Below, one piece after another: positions 1 through 12,240 of a DNA stretch of 64,000 bases. Within the stretch, counting starts at the first letter, position 1, and every line of letters starts with the position of its first letter. Origin of the DNA: Hedera helix. Taxonomy: Eukaryota; Streptophyta; Magnoliopsida; Apiales; Araliaceae. The notes under the pieces are model-generated. The model saw nothing but the letters and a program-made list of their open reading frames with translations. It was not told the origin of the DNA and made no database searches. The stretch lies in contig OX359286.1 in NCBI GenBank assembly GCA_947179155.2, positions 13,643,913-13,707,912 on the forward strand. Reading direction: 5' to 3'. Made by a program: the position numbers and the translations under genes.

Positions 1-218
1 ATGGCTTGGAAAAGCCATTTTGCTGATTTTTGTGAGGGCCCCACTTGGATAATTGATTTCCTAGATTGCTTGAAAATTCATCCATGTCATATAGTGGTTG
101 AACAACCCTAGTCATTCCATGAGTCAATCAACTAGTCAATCAAAGGAATAGTAAGCATGCTTAGCAATTAATTTCACCAACATAGTTTGATTAGTGAGTT
201 AATGCTAGGTTAGTGATT

Positions 219-230
219 GGCTATAAATAA
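219..230 (+). promoter_or_regulatory. TATA box of LTR A1
   Basis: GGCTATAAATAA is followed about 60 bp later by a GA-rich stretch (AGAGAAAAGAGAGAGAGA), the usual layout of a plant LTR promoter. The matching box of A2 is at 6171-6180 on the minus strand. The transcription start is not visible directly. Confidence 0.6.
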
Positions 231-1030
231 GAAGCTCTACACTTGTTACAAGGTTGTTAGTTTATTTGCTAGACATTTCTAGAGAAAAGAGAGAGAGACT
301 TTGAGAGCTAAAGAGAGAATACACATAAGTTTGTGTGAGAAAAGCTAAGGAAGGTCTTGGTGGATGTCCTCAAGCTTCATAACTTACTTTGGTAGGAGGA
401 GAAGGAGAGCAAGCAAATCACTAAGGTTTAAAAGTTCTCTAAAAACCTTCTCATTTCATTTTTTGTAGTCTAGAAAGCTTTTAATCGGTTAAAATCTATT
501 TTTAACCGATCAAAACTCGTTTTGACGATCTAGATGTATTTAACTATGTAATATATGTATATTCATAGATCTATGTGTTTATAACATGATTTGGTAGGTT
601 AGAAATGCATAGAAGTTAAAGAAATATGTGTAACACAATTTTACCGGTAAACCCTAACCATGCATGCTATGTTTGATGTTGTATTTTGAAATGTACAAAT
701 CCAAAAATGGATTTTTATGGCTAGAAAGCTAGACCTATGAGTTTTAAAGATAAAACCTTTTGGAAGTTTTCAAAAATAATGAATAACAAGGAAGTTATAG
801 CTTTTACCAAAAAGGATGTCGTTTTTCAACTCTATGTGGTTCGATCCGTAAATTTCGTGTAAAACGTTTTCAAAAAGACGATCGAACCATGGAATATTGT
901 AAAACATTAAGTTAGGAACACATCAACACTGATTTGGTGTTATTTGGATGTGTAGATTTCATTTTATCAAGGTTTGATCAAAAGGTATCAAAATTGGAAA
1001 AAAATCAAAAGTTGAAAAATGTTTCTGTGA

Positions 1031-1141
1031 GTCAGCGCCGGGGCGCAGTCCACTGTTTTGAAAAAAAATAAAAACCCGAACCGGGTCGGGCCGGGCCGGG
1101 TCAACCGGGTCGGGTCGGGTCGGGTCGGGTCTGGTTCGGGT
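1031..1141 (+). repeat. GC-rich block and CGGGT microsatellite in A1
   Basis: An island of high GC in AT-rich DNA. It opens with a short palindrome-like segment (AGCGCCGGGGCGCAGT, 1033-1048) next to CACTGTT, then about 20 bp of A-rich spacer, then CCGGGTCGGG-type repeats from 1074 to 1141. C1, C2, E1 and E2 carry related CCCGA/CGGGT tracts at the same relative place. Confidence 0.7.
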
Positions 1142-1264
1142 CAGAAAATGAAAAATGTTCCAGAAATCATTTTAGTATGTTTGGACTTAATAAATATATT
1201 TTTAAATATATATATAATTGATTTATTGATTTAAAGATGTATAAATATTATTATTGAAATAATA

Positions 1265-1820
1265 ATATAATAAGGGTAATAAAATATTATTAAATAAATA
1301 AAAATATTAGAAAATTATTAAAATATTATTAAGTGTATAATAATATTATAAAGTTAATAAAATATTATTAAATGATTAATAATATTAGATAATCAATAAA
1401 ATATTATTAAAGGAATAATAATATTAGAGATATAATAAAATATTATTAAATAATTAATAATATTAAATAATCCATAAAATATTATTAAATGATTAATAAT
1501 ATTAGAAACTTAATAAAATATTATTAAATGATTAATAATATTAGAAACTTAATAAAATATTATTAAATGATTAATAATATTAGAAACTTAATAAAATATT
1601 ATTAAATGATTAATAATATTAGTTACTTAATAAAATATTATTAAATGATTAATAATATTAGATAATTAATAAAATATTATTAAATGATTAATAATATTAG
1701 ATACTTAATAAAATATTATTAAATGATTAATAATATTAGGTAATGAATAAAATATTATTAAATGATTAATAATATTAGGTAATGAATAAAATATTATTAA
1801 ATGATTAATAATATTAGATA
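1265..1820 (+). repeat. 39-bp AT-rich tandem array in A1
   Basis: About 14 units with a period of 39 bp (for example TTAATAAAAT starts at 1510 and 1549). Each unit carries AATATTATTAA and its near inverse TTAATAATATT, so each can fold on itself. Some neighbouring units are identical, which suggests recent unit duplication. C1, C2, E1 and E2 have related arrays in the same position. Confidence 0.85.
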
Positions 1821-2722
1821 TTTATTTTGAACTATATTAAACAATTAATATAAGTTCTTTGTGTTTGAAATATTATCAAATAATGATAATATTTCCTAAG
1901 TGTTTAATTACCCATAATTAATCAATTATGTGGATTCATAAGGTTTATAAAGGTCATTATACTTACAAGTATATGATACTAATTTAAGATTAAATTGATT
2001 TAATTGTTAGGTCCGTTCAAGGATTGTTAGATTAATTTGATTAGCAGTAGACGACGCACGAGGCAAGTTTTCTATCCTTAACTTGTAATTCTTATTGCAA
2101 GTTTCCTAACTTTAACTTGTATTTATCGTTGCAATTATTATTCAACCGTATTTACATTTCAATTAGTGTTGAGCAAGTATTCTACACTCGTAGTTACTTG
2201 ACAGACCTGTAAGTGAATTAATTATCAAAAATTACTTCACATCGCTATTGATTATTGTATTCGCACATAGTGCTTTGCAAACTATTTAAGAACGTCTAAG
2301 CTAATTGTTTCGGCTAGACAAATGCATGTTAAATTCATTTAATTGAATATTATAAAAGCTTATCCAAACCATTGGCTGGTGCGGATTCTTACAGTAAGAC
2401 TGAGATAGAACAACCCTAGTTAAAGGGGATTTTATTTGTCGGATACCCGACAGCGCGCAAGAAAACTAAATGTGATGCATATACATAGGACATGAGAGGA
2501 CTGATCCCCTCAAGTGTCCCGTTATTTTAAACAAGGAGTCAGACATTGTATGTCTGTTTTACCTTAGTAGCAGTTCATGGTCCTTAAAGACCACTCAGCA
2601 GTAAAGAGTCAATCCATTCTTTTATTGAACATTGATTCTTGTTATCTTTCACAATTGCTATTGTTGAAAACTTGAAGTTATTTCCATTCATCATGATATA
2701 TCGTATGATTGTTGTTTATAAA

Positions 2723-2774
2723 CTTGCTGAGCCATTTAGTTGCTCATTCTTACTATATCATGACTATATTTCAG
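2723..2774 (+). promoter_or_regulatory. Conserved hairpin/acceptor-like module, copy A1
   Basis: CTTGC, then TGAGC (2728-2732), a 9-nt loop and GCTCA (2742-2746), then TTCTTAC and, 22 bp on, TATTTCAG ending at 2774. The same module occurs in at least ten LTR copies here. Function unknown; the CAG looks like a splice acceptor or a processing signal. Confidence 0.5.
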
Positions 2775-3074
2775 CCATTCCCGAAAGCTCTAAATCGGAC
2801 AAAGGCAAAGGGAAAGCGAATGCTTAGTTTTAAGTAATTGCATGCTAGTTTAATTTACTGTTATGTAATTACTGTTGTAAATCTTTTGTATTTCCCTTAA
2901 GATATGTAATGATAAGATTAAGGTAATAGACCTTGGGAAGTGTAGCCTTTTGATTAAGGAACCTTTTGTATTATTCCGCGAAGTTGAATACAATTTATGT
3001 ATTTCATTATTGTTTAGTATTGTACAGTGAGAACCAAACCCGAGGTTAAAGAACCTGGATTTGGGGTCGTCACA

Positions 3075-3339
3075 ACTCGACTGTCCAATCTCAGGCATCT
3101 TATATCATAAAAATAACACATGTTAGTACAAAAATAAAATATATTCATTGATGAAATAAAATGATATTTTATCATGTACATCTCGGCTCGATGTATTTTC
3201 TCAATCCACCTCCAAAAATACACAATATGGTGAATCTCCCTGATTCAACTCTTAACGCACTCGATATAAGTTTAGTACTAAGGTTATATCCTAGGTTTCA
3301 CAATCCTAACGTTTCTAACCTACAGCTCTGATACCAACC
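3075..3339 (-). mobile_element. A2 leader fragment with primer-binding site
   Basis: Read on the minus strand, the end of LTR A2 (GTCACA at 3340) is followed by a 3-nt spacer and TGGTATCAGAGC at 3325-3336, the standard complement of the initiator tRNA(Met) 3' end. The rest is the start of an untranslated leader that stops at the end of A1. The interior of element A2 is therefore interrupted or lost here. No coding sequence is seen. Confidence 0.7.
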
Positions 3340-3659
3340 TGTGACGATCCCAAATCCGAGTTCCATAACCTCGGGTGTGGTTCTCACTGTACAATACTTA
3401 ATAACAATTAAATACATAATTTGTATTTAAACATCGCGGAATAATCCAAAAGGTTCCTTATAAAAAGACTACAATACCCAAGGTCGATTAACCTTAACAT
3501 CAACAGTTTATATCTTAAGGAATTAAAAAAGTTTTATCAACAGAAATTACATATTAAACATTAAATTAATATGCATAATTAAGCTCTGGCTTTCCCTTTT
3601 CCCTTGTCCTTCTTGGAGCATTCGGGTCTAGCTAAAAATGGTTCATGATAGAGCAAGGG

Positions 3660-3678
3660 TGAGCAACTGGTTTGCTCA
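3660..3678 (-). promoter_or_regulatory. Conserved hairpin module, copy A2
   Basis: On the minus strand, TGAGC (3674-3678), a 9-nt loop AAACCAGTT and GCTCA (3660-3664). It lies 320 bp from the LTR end, close to the 328 and 333 bp seen in A1 and A3. The loop has diverged from A1 while the stem is unchanged. Confidence 0.5.
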
Positions 3679-4824
3679 ACAAGTTTAAGAACAATCATAG
3701 AGATTTATTATATCATGAGTGAAAGGGGAATAACATCAAGTTCTTCAATAATAGATATAACAATTGTGAAAGAAACAAGACTCAAATTTCATTGAACAAG
3801 AATATTTGAATCTTAAATGCTGAGTGGTCACCAAGGACCCTGAACTAACGAGAGTATAATAGAGTTTCCTCTGACCCTTTCAGTAGTTTGGTTTTCAAGG
3901 GATTAGCCTATTCAACCCGCTGTATATGCATTATATTTAGTTTTCTGGCGCCCAAGTTGGTTTCCCGACATAAAATTCCCTTTATCTAGGGTTGTTCAAT
4001 TCTCAGACTTATTATAAGAATCCGCACCAAACAATGGTTTAGATCAGCTCTTAAAGGTATTTAAGTTATTGAATTTATAAACACAATGTCTAGCTAAACA
4101 ATTAGCATAAACATTTTTAATACAGTTCATGAAACAAGAACTATTAAGCTTCAAATGCACCATGTGTAATTTTATAAACAATATGGATGTGGAATAATTT
4201 TAAATAATTAAACTACTTCAAGCTCTGGCAATAACTACAAGTATAAAAATTTGTTTAACAATAATTGAGTAGGGTTAGAGAACCCTCGTGTGTAGATTAC
4301 TGCTAACTAATTCATTTTAATTCTCTCTGAACAGACCTAACAATTAATCAAGTTGATCTTTAAATTAGTATCATATATATACTCATGTGATAACCTCTAT
4401 ACATCTTACCCCTCTAACACTTAACCAAATAATTATATAAACACATAACAAATATCATCATCATTCGATAATATTTTAATCACCTAACATCTATATTAAT
4501 TATTTAATATAGTTCAAACTATTATATAATATTATTAACAATTTATTAATATTTATTAATCTTCTAATATTATTAATCATTTAATAATATTTTATTAATT
4601 TTTCATGTACTATTAATCCTTCTTATTTGTCATTACTCATTACAGATGTGATAATTAATTAGTTTATTAACTTTAATTATTATTTAATGTTCATTAAATA
4701 TTAATTTAAAAGTCTGAGCATGGGAGATGTCTCATTTCAGATTCTCCTTACGAGTTGTGACATGTCTCAGTTCTTCACGATTTCATTGATTAGAAGAAAA
4801 TTAGAGGTTATGGTACGTTTGACT

Positions 4825-5395
4825 TGCCAATATATCAGAATATATCAATATATCGTTATTACATTATATTGATATATTTAATCAAATGTTGATATATTTG
4901 ACTTAACAATATATCAATTGCGTTATTACATCATCTTCTTATATTTGTTCCAAGATTGATATATTTGTTTTGAAAATATATCAGTTTCGTTATTGCAACA
5001 TTTTGATATATTTGTTTCAATATTGATATATTTGGCTTGAAAATATATCAGTTTCATTATTGTAGCATTTGATATATTTGTTTCAATATTGATATATTTG
5101 GCTTGAAAATATACCAGTTTCGTCATTGCAGCATTTGATATATTCGTTTCAAGATTGATATATTTGTCTTGAAAATATATCAGTTTCGTTATTTAAGCAT
5201 TTTGATATCTTTGTTCAAATATTGATATATTTGTCTGGAAAATATATCAGTTTCGTTATTGCAACATTTTGATATATTTGTTTAAATATTGATATATTTG
5301 TCTTGAAAATATATTAGTTTTGATATTGCAACGTTTTGATATATTTGTTTAAATATTGATATATTTGTTTTGAAAATATATCGATTTTATTATTA
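4825..5395 (-). repeat. 66-bp tandem array specific to A2
   Basis: Seven or so units with a period of about 66 bp. Each contains GATATATTTG, an ATATATCAGTTTCGTTATTG-like block and a GATATATT spacer. The CAGTTTCG-like anchors lie near 4982, 5049, 5115, 5181, 5247, 5314 and 5380. It is not present in A1 or A3, so it arose after this lineage separated. Confidence 0.85.
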
Positions 5396-6170
5396 CCAGG
5401 GGTCCCGAACGAAAACTTGTATAACTTGAGTTTTACAACTCCGATTGACTTCTAGTTGGTCTTGTTCTCTTCGTATCTTCTTAAACTACACTTTTCGATC
5501 ATCGGATCGTTTATTTGGACAAGGTTTGGCCACTGAAAATGGCCAAATAGCCGACTGTCAGTGCATTATTTTTGACAGCGGGGTCTTTTGCTAGAAAAAC
5601 CATAACTCACTCATTATAAATCGGGTTTTAGTCATTCCTCTTGGAAAATATTCGTATCGAATAGTTCAATCACCCAGAGTTGACGGACCGTGATTCTGAT
5701 TTACGGGGCATGAACAGTAACTCTAGGAGTGGGATATTCATATTTTATTTTTTCGGTAACAATATTTTTGAGCTTTCTACCAATGTTTTTGATATAAACA
5801 CATACTAATACATGTATTAAATGTATCAAAACCTTACTCTACCAATATATCATAGTTTTAGACTTCTAGATCACAAAAATAACTTTTGATTGGTAAAAAA
5901 TATATTTTGACCATAAAAAACATATATAGACAATAAATATGAACTAAGAAAGAGTTATAGCACTTTTGAACCTCTTGGCCTTGAATGCTCTTCTTCTCTT
6001 GGCTAGATACTTTTGTAGTGACTCCACCTTGACAAATCTCTAGTAATTTCTTTAGTGAAATCTCAAACTCTCAAGAGTATTCTTACTTTTCTCTCTTAAA
6101 AGTTCTATCTCTTTTCTCTCTTGAGTTCTAGTAAAATGACTAACCAACATAACAAGAGTGTGGAGGATGC

Positions 6171-6180
6171 TATTTATAGA
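6171..6180 (-). promoter_or_regulatory. TATA box of LTR A2
   Basis: TCTATAAATA on the minus strand, about 700 bp inside the LTR. It is followed downstream by a CT/GA-rich segment (minus strand AGAGAGAAAAGAG), as in A1. Confidence 0.6.
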
Positions 6181-6880
6181 ACCTCCCTAATCACCATCAA
6201 CATTCCTTAATCAACTAACATTGGTTAAATTAGGAGATACGCTAGGTTTTCTATTAGATTGATTGATTTTTGGATTGGCATCCATCAAGCTAGCTTACAA
6301 GCTATTGATGGAGTAACTTATAAGCAATGGAAAAGCTACAAGCCACCCTTGTGGCCCCTCTCCTTGAAGTGCCGGCTACTCCCTTTATATTTGCCCAATT
6401 TTGGTTTATTTTCATAGATTATACATATATACACCAATATATATATACACACATATATATAAGTGTTGACCAATAATTTGACTTCCTATTGGACTCCACA
6501 TTGGACTTATGAATCAAATATATTGGGCTCATCCATTTTATTTATTTGGGCTTAATTTATTTATTACATTGGACTAACATTAAATAAACTATGATATCTT
6601 TAATTAAATCAAGCATTGGGCTAATTTAATTAATTACATGGACTATTAGGTAAATTAATTTGACCTAGTTTATTACCTTATTTGGATTTAAAATATAATC
6701 CAATTAGACTTGCTTTAATTAATTATACACCTTGCTTTATTACTTTAAATAAATACACACATACACGAGTATATTCATTCAATTATTTAATGCACGATTA
6801 ATTAGTAGAAAAGTTTTAATTCATTACTAATTAATTAATAAATATAATTACAATGTCTACTAGAATTTGTGGTCATTACA

Positions 6881-8773
6881 AGTATTGTAACTTTTCCTTA
6901 ACAAAACATACTTTTAAACAATTTAAGATAATTTGAAGCTATCTAACATGAAATTATGCATGCTTTATACATGATTAACCTTTTCATCTACGTTTGCATC
7001 ACTTCTATCAACCAATAACATATAATCATGCCTTAAATCATGATTTATAGCTTGTAACATGAACATGGATAGTCCATCAACTTTATTCAACTAACTTGTG
7101 TCTAGGGTTTCATCATCTACTTCACATAAAGCACATAACACACATAAATCACAAAATCAAGCCATGTTTCCCAAAGATACATGCATGACTACCTTTGTTC
7201 TAGAATTTAAATACATGAAAGATGAGTTTTAAAGCTTAATCTCATTTATACCTTCCTTGAGCCTTCTTCTTTCTTGATATAAAGCTTCATAGAGATAGAA
7301 ATTTCACTTTGATGGCTTAACATCCTTCTCTTGATCATTTTCTAGCACTTTTCTTCATCCCCTTTTATGAACCCTAGCTTCTTTCGCTTATTTTCTCTTT
7401 TTTTTTCCTCTTTAGCAACTTGGAATGAAGCATAAGAAATGAGATAAGTGTTGCTCGGTTTATACCTACCTAATATATACATACATAAATTATATGTAGC
7501 TTGCCAACACTTAACCATCCTTGGTTAAGTTTAACTTGTGCATGGTTAGGGATAATCTAAGTCATTTCACATTACTGAACAAGGCTAGTTTGGACATTTC
7601 TCACCAAAAGGATACCCTAGTCATTCTCCAAATTTCCAAGGGTAGCATGGTCATTGTTACCAAAATCTAGAGTAATTTATTCCCAAAAATCATAAATTGC
7701 TTATTTTTCATCCAAATCAATTCCTTTTTGATCCAAACTTTCTTCATTATGCTTGAATTTTATTCCATCATTAAATACCTCATAATTGACTTGTCCCATA
7801 ACACTTGTCACATTTCTAATTACTAATTCCCTCAATTAATTATAATAATTGCCAATAAATACAAATTTGTATAATATTCTATATTAAATTATCTACGAAT
7901 CCTTTTTGGTTCCATTCAATAAATTCCAATTTTTCGACATCTCAATTAGTCAATTTAATCACCTTTTTCAATAAAACCGCTTCCTCAAGAAGCGAACCTC
8001 GACCGGATTATCAAAATCCATCATCCTTTATCATTTAAACTTATAATACATTCTTTACGACTTTACGTTCCTTTACTTGTTTACTACTCATATAATACCA
8101 ATACTCAACGTGTATCAAATCTACGTTCCTTCTACTCATCCTCGATTGTAATACATTCTATATCCACAAATCATATCACGATTATCTTATTTCCATCATT
8201 CAAGATCAATTTCTTAATAACTTCAAATATTCCCAATCATTGTCCTTATTATTCCTTTAATCCTTAATAGGCCAATTAAGTCATACGGTTCCTTTTTTAC
8301 TACACGTACATACTTATCTCCACTTGTCATTTTCATATTCTCGCCTCACCAGGCCTATTTGCTAAACTCATTATTAACTTTCATAACTAAAGCATCAACT
8401 TAATTATGCTTTTCTCATTTCTCTTCTTTCTATATTCAATCACATACATACATACACACATATTCATACATTACCTGTTGTCATATAACAGTGTCCTACA
8501 CTGATTTCTCTCAAATTACCCTATTATAGGCATTACAACAATCATAATCTTAATTCCATTACCTCACTATTCAATCCTCCAAGGTCATCTGTAACACATT
8601 GATTAAATAATAAATAAATTTAATTACATAATACCACATTGATCACATAACGAATTATATTTAATTACTCCTTGATACATTCTGTCATTCAACACTAGAT
8701 TTTAGCTACTAACTATTACTTAATTAACCAAAATCCTCAATTGGAAATCATGTTAAAAATCCGTGATGTCATA
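6881..8773 (-). mobile_element. Family B element B0, 3' LTR (promoter-proximal part)
   Basis: About 1.89 kb nearly identical (mid-90s percent by eye) to 12960-14854, the 5' LTR of the same element. The match stops at 6881, where A2 has inserted; the rest lies beyond A2. On the minus strand it begins TATGACATCACGG after a polypurine tract. The TATA-like GGTAGGTATAAACCG is at 7456-7470. Noncoding. Confidence 0.8.
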
Positions 8774-8790
8774 TTCACCCTTCCTTCAAA
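8774..8790 (-). promoter_or_regulatory. Polypurine tract of B0
   Basis: Minus strand TTTGAAGGAAGGGTGAA directly precedes the 3' LTR. It follows a CGAGGACAAATTTTT segment typical of the end of plant Ty3/gypsy interiors. It would prime plus-strand DNA synthesis. Confidence 0.65.
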
Positions 8791-10661
8791 AAAATTTGTC
8801 CTCGAAATTGCTGTGATACTCATTCTTACTCATTTACATCATACATAACTCTTTGCATTCAATCGACATAACTAGGTTTTCAACTAACCTTTACATTCTC
8901 TCATCTCTCTACCCATCTTACCCCTTTCTAGCTTTCATTCCAGAAGATTGGAACATTTTTTAAGAATCTTCACAATTGTTCAATAACTGTGAAGCCGTAT
9001 GAATAAATAGGATTAGCTTTTCCATAAACATAAAACTTTTGCTTTTAAAACAAAACTTTTTCTTTTCTTTTGCTGAGGGGTCACAAAGACCAATGAACAC
9101 GTTAAGAATATTAACAATCACAAAGACTGAGAATATCCATGGGTCATAAACACCAAGAACATGAGTTACAACGCAACTACGCCACTCTTTTTCCCTAGCC
9201 TATTGGTACACTAGGTGATCAGCCTATTGTACCATTTTTCCTTTACTTTTTGGGTTAAACCATGTTAACCAACCCCTATACCATATCCCTTTTTTAGGGT
9301 TGTTCACCTCAGACTTTCAAAATATTTTCCTTTATCCATTTATGGATTACAACATTTATTCATTTTTTTTTTAAAACGGTTTAACCGAAACAAATGGTAT
9401 AGACCCACATCATTAAATTGTTGATTTATTTTAACTTGGACTTTTCAAAAATTCACTTTCACTGTCATTAGCTCAAAACTTGAACCCAAAAAAAATCTTT
9501 TAAAAAAGCTTCATAATACTGCACTATCTTAGCAGTACGTTGAGAATTTGGTCATTCAAGACCTCTTAATACCATAACGACATAGACGTACATTGAGAAT
9601 TCCGCCTTTTTATCATTACACACCATATTCAATAGTGTGACAATGATTTCATAAATATATTTTGAAGTTTTCAAATAACTTTGGTCTAGCTGAATCAATC
9701 AGCATATACCCATGAACCACAGAATTAAAAACTTTAGTTTGACATTTGAACAAAACATTTTTAATGCACCAACATGCGAGAATAAGCACATTTTAAAACT
9801 TTGATGATCTAGCATAGCTAGAAGAGTGGATATCTAGCATACCTAGATGATCATGATTTCTTAACTAATATAATCACTTCTTATACTTCTATCTCTTTCT
9901 TATTTCTTTAACCTTAGTTAATCTCTGAGAACTATTTCTCTCAACTTATGGCTCTCTTTCTAATCCCCCCCCCCCCCATGTTCATCAAACTTGCCACGTA
10001 TTTGGGCTCAGGAACTTACCACAATCACATGGTTTGAGGAGCTTATCCTAGTCAAGCCAAAGTCGCCCATTCGCTGAGGGGCTCCACCACATAATCACGA
10101 GTCACGAACTTACCATACGCTTAGGTTTTTAGAACACCTAACTAACCTTACACTTTCTCTCTTCCTATGTATCAGGCACATATAGAAGAAAAGAATCACC
10201 TTCTCAATATGCATAAACGATACCGTGACGCTGGATCTTTACTGATTATCACGATAGGAAGCTAAGTAAGTATAAATCCCCGCCCATACAAGAAAGTGCA
10301 CACCCAGCCACTTCCATGAGTCCTTAATGAAAAATCCCACATACCCTAACATTTTCTTAACTTTCCTTTACTCAACTTTTCCTTAACCTTTCTTTGATCT
10401 GATATGAATTTTATCAATTCATGTCTTACTATTCACAACTCATTAAGAGTCTCTTTATATCTGTGATCGCCTAGGATCTCATGGCCCTTATGCCCTTTCT
10501 CATTATCTTATCTTAAGATATCTGTTACCATTCATAAATCTTGAATTCCCAAAATTCATTTCATACTGACTCAACTCATCTAGAGTTCATTTCCTTACTA
10601 TTTCCTTCTTCCACAAAAAAGTCATAGCCTAAGGTACTATTATCTAAGGTCTATAACCCAA
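8791..10661 (-). mobile_element. B0 interior, noncoding (non-autonomous)
   Basis: Only 1.9 kb separates the PBS from the PPT, and no gag or pol reading frame is visible. The PBS-proximal 350 bp (10310-10661) resembles the leader after E1 (18220-18480). Segment 9050-9400 weakly resembles the end region of family A LTRs (GCTGAGGGGTCAC, GATCAGCCTATT, AGGGTTGTTCA), so a decayed LTR may be buried here. A run of 13 C lies at 9965-9977. B0 looks like a large noncoding derivative that would need enzymes from elsewhere. Confidence 0.6.
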
Positions 10662-10675
10662 CTACTCTGATACCA
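10662..10675 (-). promoter_or_regulatory. Primer-binding site of B0
   Basis: Minus strand TGGTATCAGAGTAG, two bases after the 5' LTR end (TGTTACA). The first 11 bases match the initiator tRNA(Met) complement. Confidence 0.8.
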
Positions 10676-10943
10676 ACTGTAACATACCGAGACCCCACAT
10701 TCTCTTAATTAAGTCCAATCAAGTCTGGATAAGACAATCATTACTTTAAACCACGTTAACTGGAATCTCGTGCGTTAAAACATGACCCTTAATCTTTGAA
10801 ACCATTAAGTTGACCATAATGCAGTCCATTTTTTTTTTATCTTACATTCCTTACCTGTCTCAGGATCGCAACGCTCACTTAACATTCATTAGCACTTAGG
10901 TCAAACATTTATAAATTATGACCTAGTCTATTACTGTTTCACT

Positions 10944-10946
<3 letters not shown>

Positions 10947-10994
<48 letters not shown>
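10947..10994. repeat. (TA)n microsatellite
   Basis: About 24 TA dinucleotides inside the B0 5' LTR. Confidence 0.95.
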
Positions 10995-10997
<3 letters not shown>

Positions 10998-11472
10998 GAT
11001 TTTTGTCTTAACTTAACTTGTCAGTACCAATCACCATGCATAAATATCCATACATAATTTTGTTTGCCGTTACCTGTTCCATATCTAATCCTGTTCACAT
11101 TTCTTTGTACCATACATAATCATGTCTACTTATAATTGATCCATACATATGAGTTTATTACATATAAAACTCAACCACTTTTACCTTATCCTTTTAAAAC
11201 CTTTCCCTGAATAACACATACATATATACATTTATTCCTATGGATTTATAAACCATATATTCCATAATACTATCATGGTTTAGCATTTAACCAACTGTTA
11301 CATAACTTGCATATATACAACTTTACATTTATCTGCTAACTTTTTATATCACATATAGGAATATAATGAATTCCTTCATAATAATCTATGCACTTAATAT
11401 CTTTTACCTTTAGCTTAACCGAAACCACCGGCATTCTCGTACTTTACCTGAAAGTGTCAGTTAAAGCAAGAA

Positions 11473-11488
11473 TGAGCACAAAGGCTCA
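11473..11488 (-). promoter_or_regulatory. Conserved hairpin module, copy B0
   Basis: On the minus strand, TGAGC (11484-11488), a 6-nt loop CTTTGT and GCTCA (11473-11477), followed by TTCTTGC and an ACTTTCAGGT acceptor-like box about 25 bp on. It lies 795 bp from the LTR end. Confidence 0.5.
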
Positions 11489-12119
11489 GCAAGTTATTCA
11501 GATAACACCTATCATGCTCACAATTCATAATATGCGTCATGCATCCTTTACCTTAACATGCTATGCTTAATGTCACGTAATTCATTTAGCAATTAAACCA
11601 CATAGTTGCACATAGGGCACATTTTAACTCTATTACTATCACATAGTTCACATAAAACATCTATTACACTTAAGTCTGAAAAACTTGCATGTATGCTTTC
11701 ATATACACTTAACTTGTACCGCTTCACGTGGCCTTTCTATTTTTCAATGCGTCAGTTTGCTCAATCCAACTCTATCTGTCAACATAGCACTCATATATTA
11801 TTAAAGGATCATAAACTTTCTATAACTTAACGAACTTACTCCATAATTACACGAACATTCATCTCTAATCATTTCACATGTGATGTATTATATCTTATGT
11901 AGATCAATAATACATCCTAACTCATTACCGATATTTTTTATAACCCATATTATGATTTGACTTAGCTTTAGACATGCTATCTTATGCCATTAATGATTTC
12001 ATTATACATTGACACCCTCTATATTGGCCATTCTTTAACTATCTAAGGTTTACATAACCCATCTTTATCATTTTGTATCAAAACGTCACATTTTGGACAC
12101 TTAAATATTTTTCTGCTAC

Positions 12120-12240
12120 AGTAACATTTTGCCCTGGCACCTTTAGAACTCACTGGCCGCACATTCCTCTCGGCCCATGAACAGTGCACTGCACCCCAGT
12201 GCAGTGTTCTGAACATTGTGCTGGTCGTGCAGTCCTGTAG
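12120..12240 (-). repeat. GC-rich palindromic block in B0
   Basis: Contains AACAGTGCACTGCACCCCAG followed by TGCAGTGTTC, giving an overlapping set of inverted repeats (CAGTGCACTG, CACTGC/GCAGTG). Its AT-rich surroundings make it stand out. Equivalent blocks sit in A, C, D, E and F copies. Confidence 0.6.

Larger units (their letters stand above)
1..3074 (+). mobile_element. Family A LTR, copy A1 (5' end outside the window)
   Basis: Long noncoding LTR that ends in GGGGTCGTCACA. It aligns in inverted orientation with A2 (3340-6880): TATA region, GA-rich leader, the AACCGATCAAAA-type segment and the last 300 bp all match at roughly 80% by eye. From the position of the TATA box, about 490 bp of the 5' end lies before base 1. 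No PBS follows the end, so it is a solo LTR or a 3' LTR; the base pairs after it (ACTCG) would be one copy of the TSD. No credible ORF is present. It contains a CGGGT microsatellite, a 39-bp array and the conserved hairpin module, each listed separately. Confidence 0.75.
3340..6880 (-). mobile_element. Family A 5' LTR, copy A2
   Basis: A 3.54-kb LTR on the minus strand: it starts TGTAATGACC (6880), ends GGGATCGTCACA (3340) and is followed by a PBS, so it is a 5' LTR. It interrupts the 3' LTR of element B0. The 5 bp after its start is AGTAT, and the uninterrupted B copy reads CCTAGTATTG at the same place. The TATA box is at 6171-6180, the hairpin module at 3660-3678, and a private 66-bp array at about 4825-5395. 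No coding sequence. Confidence 0.8.
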
